From the NCBI RefSeq assembly GCF_020829685.1, contig NZ_JAIVFR010000368.1, forward strand, positions 1 to 6,660: a stretch of DNA of 6,660 nucleotides, read 5' to 3'. The position numbers were made by a program, and so were the translations under genes. Shown here one piece after another: positions 6,402-6,660 of this stretch. Each line of letters starts with the position of its first letter. Within the stretch, counting starts at the first letter, position 1. The notes under the pieces were generated by a model. That model saw only the letters and a list, made by a program, of their open reading frames with translations. It had not been told where the DNA came from and did no database searches. The DNA is from Nostoc sp. CHAB 5715. Lineage in GTDB: Bacteria > Cyanobacteriota > Cyanobacteriia > Cyanobacteriales > Nostocaceae.

Positions 6402-6450
6402 GTCGAAGTAAGGGTGTAGTCGAAGTAAGCCGAGGTAAGCCGAAGTATTA
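6402..6450. repeat. GTCGAAGTAAG / 10-bp CGAAGTAAGC repeats
   Basis: GTCGAAGTAAG occurs at 6402-6412 and 6419-6429. From 6421 a 10-bp period follows: CGAAGTAAGC, CGAGGTAAGC, CGAAGTATTA. The block directly continues the 14-bp array and probably grew by the same slippage or repeat-expansion process. Confidence 0.75.
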
Positions 6451-6493
6451 CGTAGCTTGCTTCTCGCATGAAGGCCGAGTATTACGAATTATT

Positions 6494-6660
6494 TTAATCG
6501 CCACCTAATTCCACCAGTTTGCCAATGTTGAAGTCTATTTTTACCCATCCTTTGAGTTGTTGCAGATTTTTCAGCAAAAGCAAGGGAATTTGCCAGTGAT
6601 GCAAAGTTAAAAATGGTATAGGGTCATCAAGACTGTAAATGGCATCAGTGCCTCGCACTA
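6494..6660 (-). CDS. mysC: Probable MysC C-terminus, gene continues past window edge
   Basis: On the minus strand the last 54 codons of a gene are open from the window edge to TAA at 6494-6496. They include DDPIPFLTLHHWQIPLLLL and end in KIDFNIGKLVELGGD. This is not random sequence: hydrophobic and charged residues alternate as in a folded domain and codon use matches the neighbours. MysC is the ATP-grasp ligase that joins 4-deoxygadusol and glycine to form mycosporine-glycine. It normally follows mysA and mysB, with mysD (or an NRPS gene) next. Position immediately before mysD and resemblance to MysC C-termini as I remember them support the name, but the ATP-grasp core lies outside the window, so this is a context-weighted call. 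Another gene is possible if the cluster is rearranged. Confidence 0.7.
   Translation of the reverse strand, partial: VRGTDAIYSLDDPIPFLTLHHWQIPLLLLKNLQQLKGWVKIDFNIGKLVELGGD

Larger units (their letters stand above)
6186..6493. other. Repeat-rich gap between mysC end and mysD
   Basis: These 308 bases hold no credible gene. From mysD outward they contain the mysD leader, a C-rich tract (about 6250-6270, CCCCACCCCCAACCCCC) of a kind scattered in Nostoc genomes, and the tandem repeat block at 6327-6450. The size of the gap makes a separate promoter for mysD plausible rather than simple read-through from mysC. Confidence 0.6.

Overview
The window looks like the chromosome of a filamentous, heterocyst-forming cyanobacterium of the Nostoc type. 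It is AT-rich, it carries five perfect GCGATCGC (HIP1) octamers, its intergenic repeats are of a kind common in Nostoc, and its mysD product closely resembles the Nostoc MysD I remember.

Layout, left to right: the 3' part of an MFS transporter gene (+, 5' end outside the window); a 290-bp gap; a phytanoyl-CoA-dioxygenase-like Fe(II)/2-oxoglutarate oxygenase, probable mysH (+); a 234-bp gap holding a decayed fragment of a GT4 glycosyltransferase gene that is itself interrupted by a 93-bp MITE-like element; a GT14 (core-2/I-branching/xylosyltransferase-like) glycosyltransferase (-); a 162-bp divergent promoter gap; an intact GT4 glycosyltransferase (+); a 104-bp convergent gap; mysD, a D-Ala-D-Ala-ligase-like ATP-grasp enzyme (-); a 308-bp repeat-rich gap; and the last 54 codons of a minus-strand gene that I read as the C-terminus of mysC.

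The window therefore appears to be one flank of a mycosporine-like amino acid (MAA, UV sunscreen) cluster. In the established pathway, MysA and MysB make 4-deoxygadusol, MysC adds glycine to give mycosporine-glycine, and MysD adds a second amino acid such as Ser or Thr to give imine MAAs. MysH then converts the glycine arm to palythine-type products. Two glycosyltransferases of different families and an MFS carrier lie in the same block. My inference, not something the sequence proves, is that the locus makes and perhaps exports glycosylated MAAs, like the oligosaccharide-MAAs reported from terrestrial Nostoc commune.

The clearest new structural observation is the fossil GT4 segment directly after the mysH stop codon. 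It aligns without gaps to the intact GT4 gene 1.7 kb away once the MITE and one copy of its target duplication are removed. This shows that a second GT4 copy once stood here, and the intact gene serves as an empty-site reference for the insertion. Strand alternates gene by gene (+,+,-,+,-,-), so most genes probably have their own promoters.
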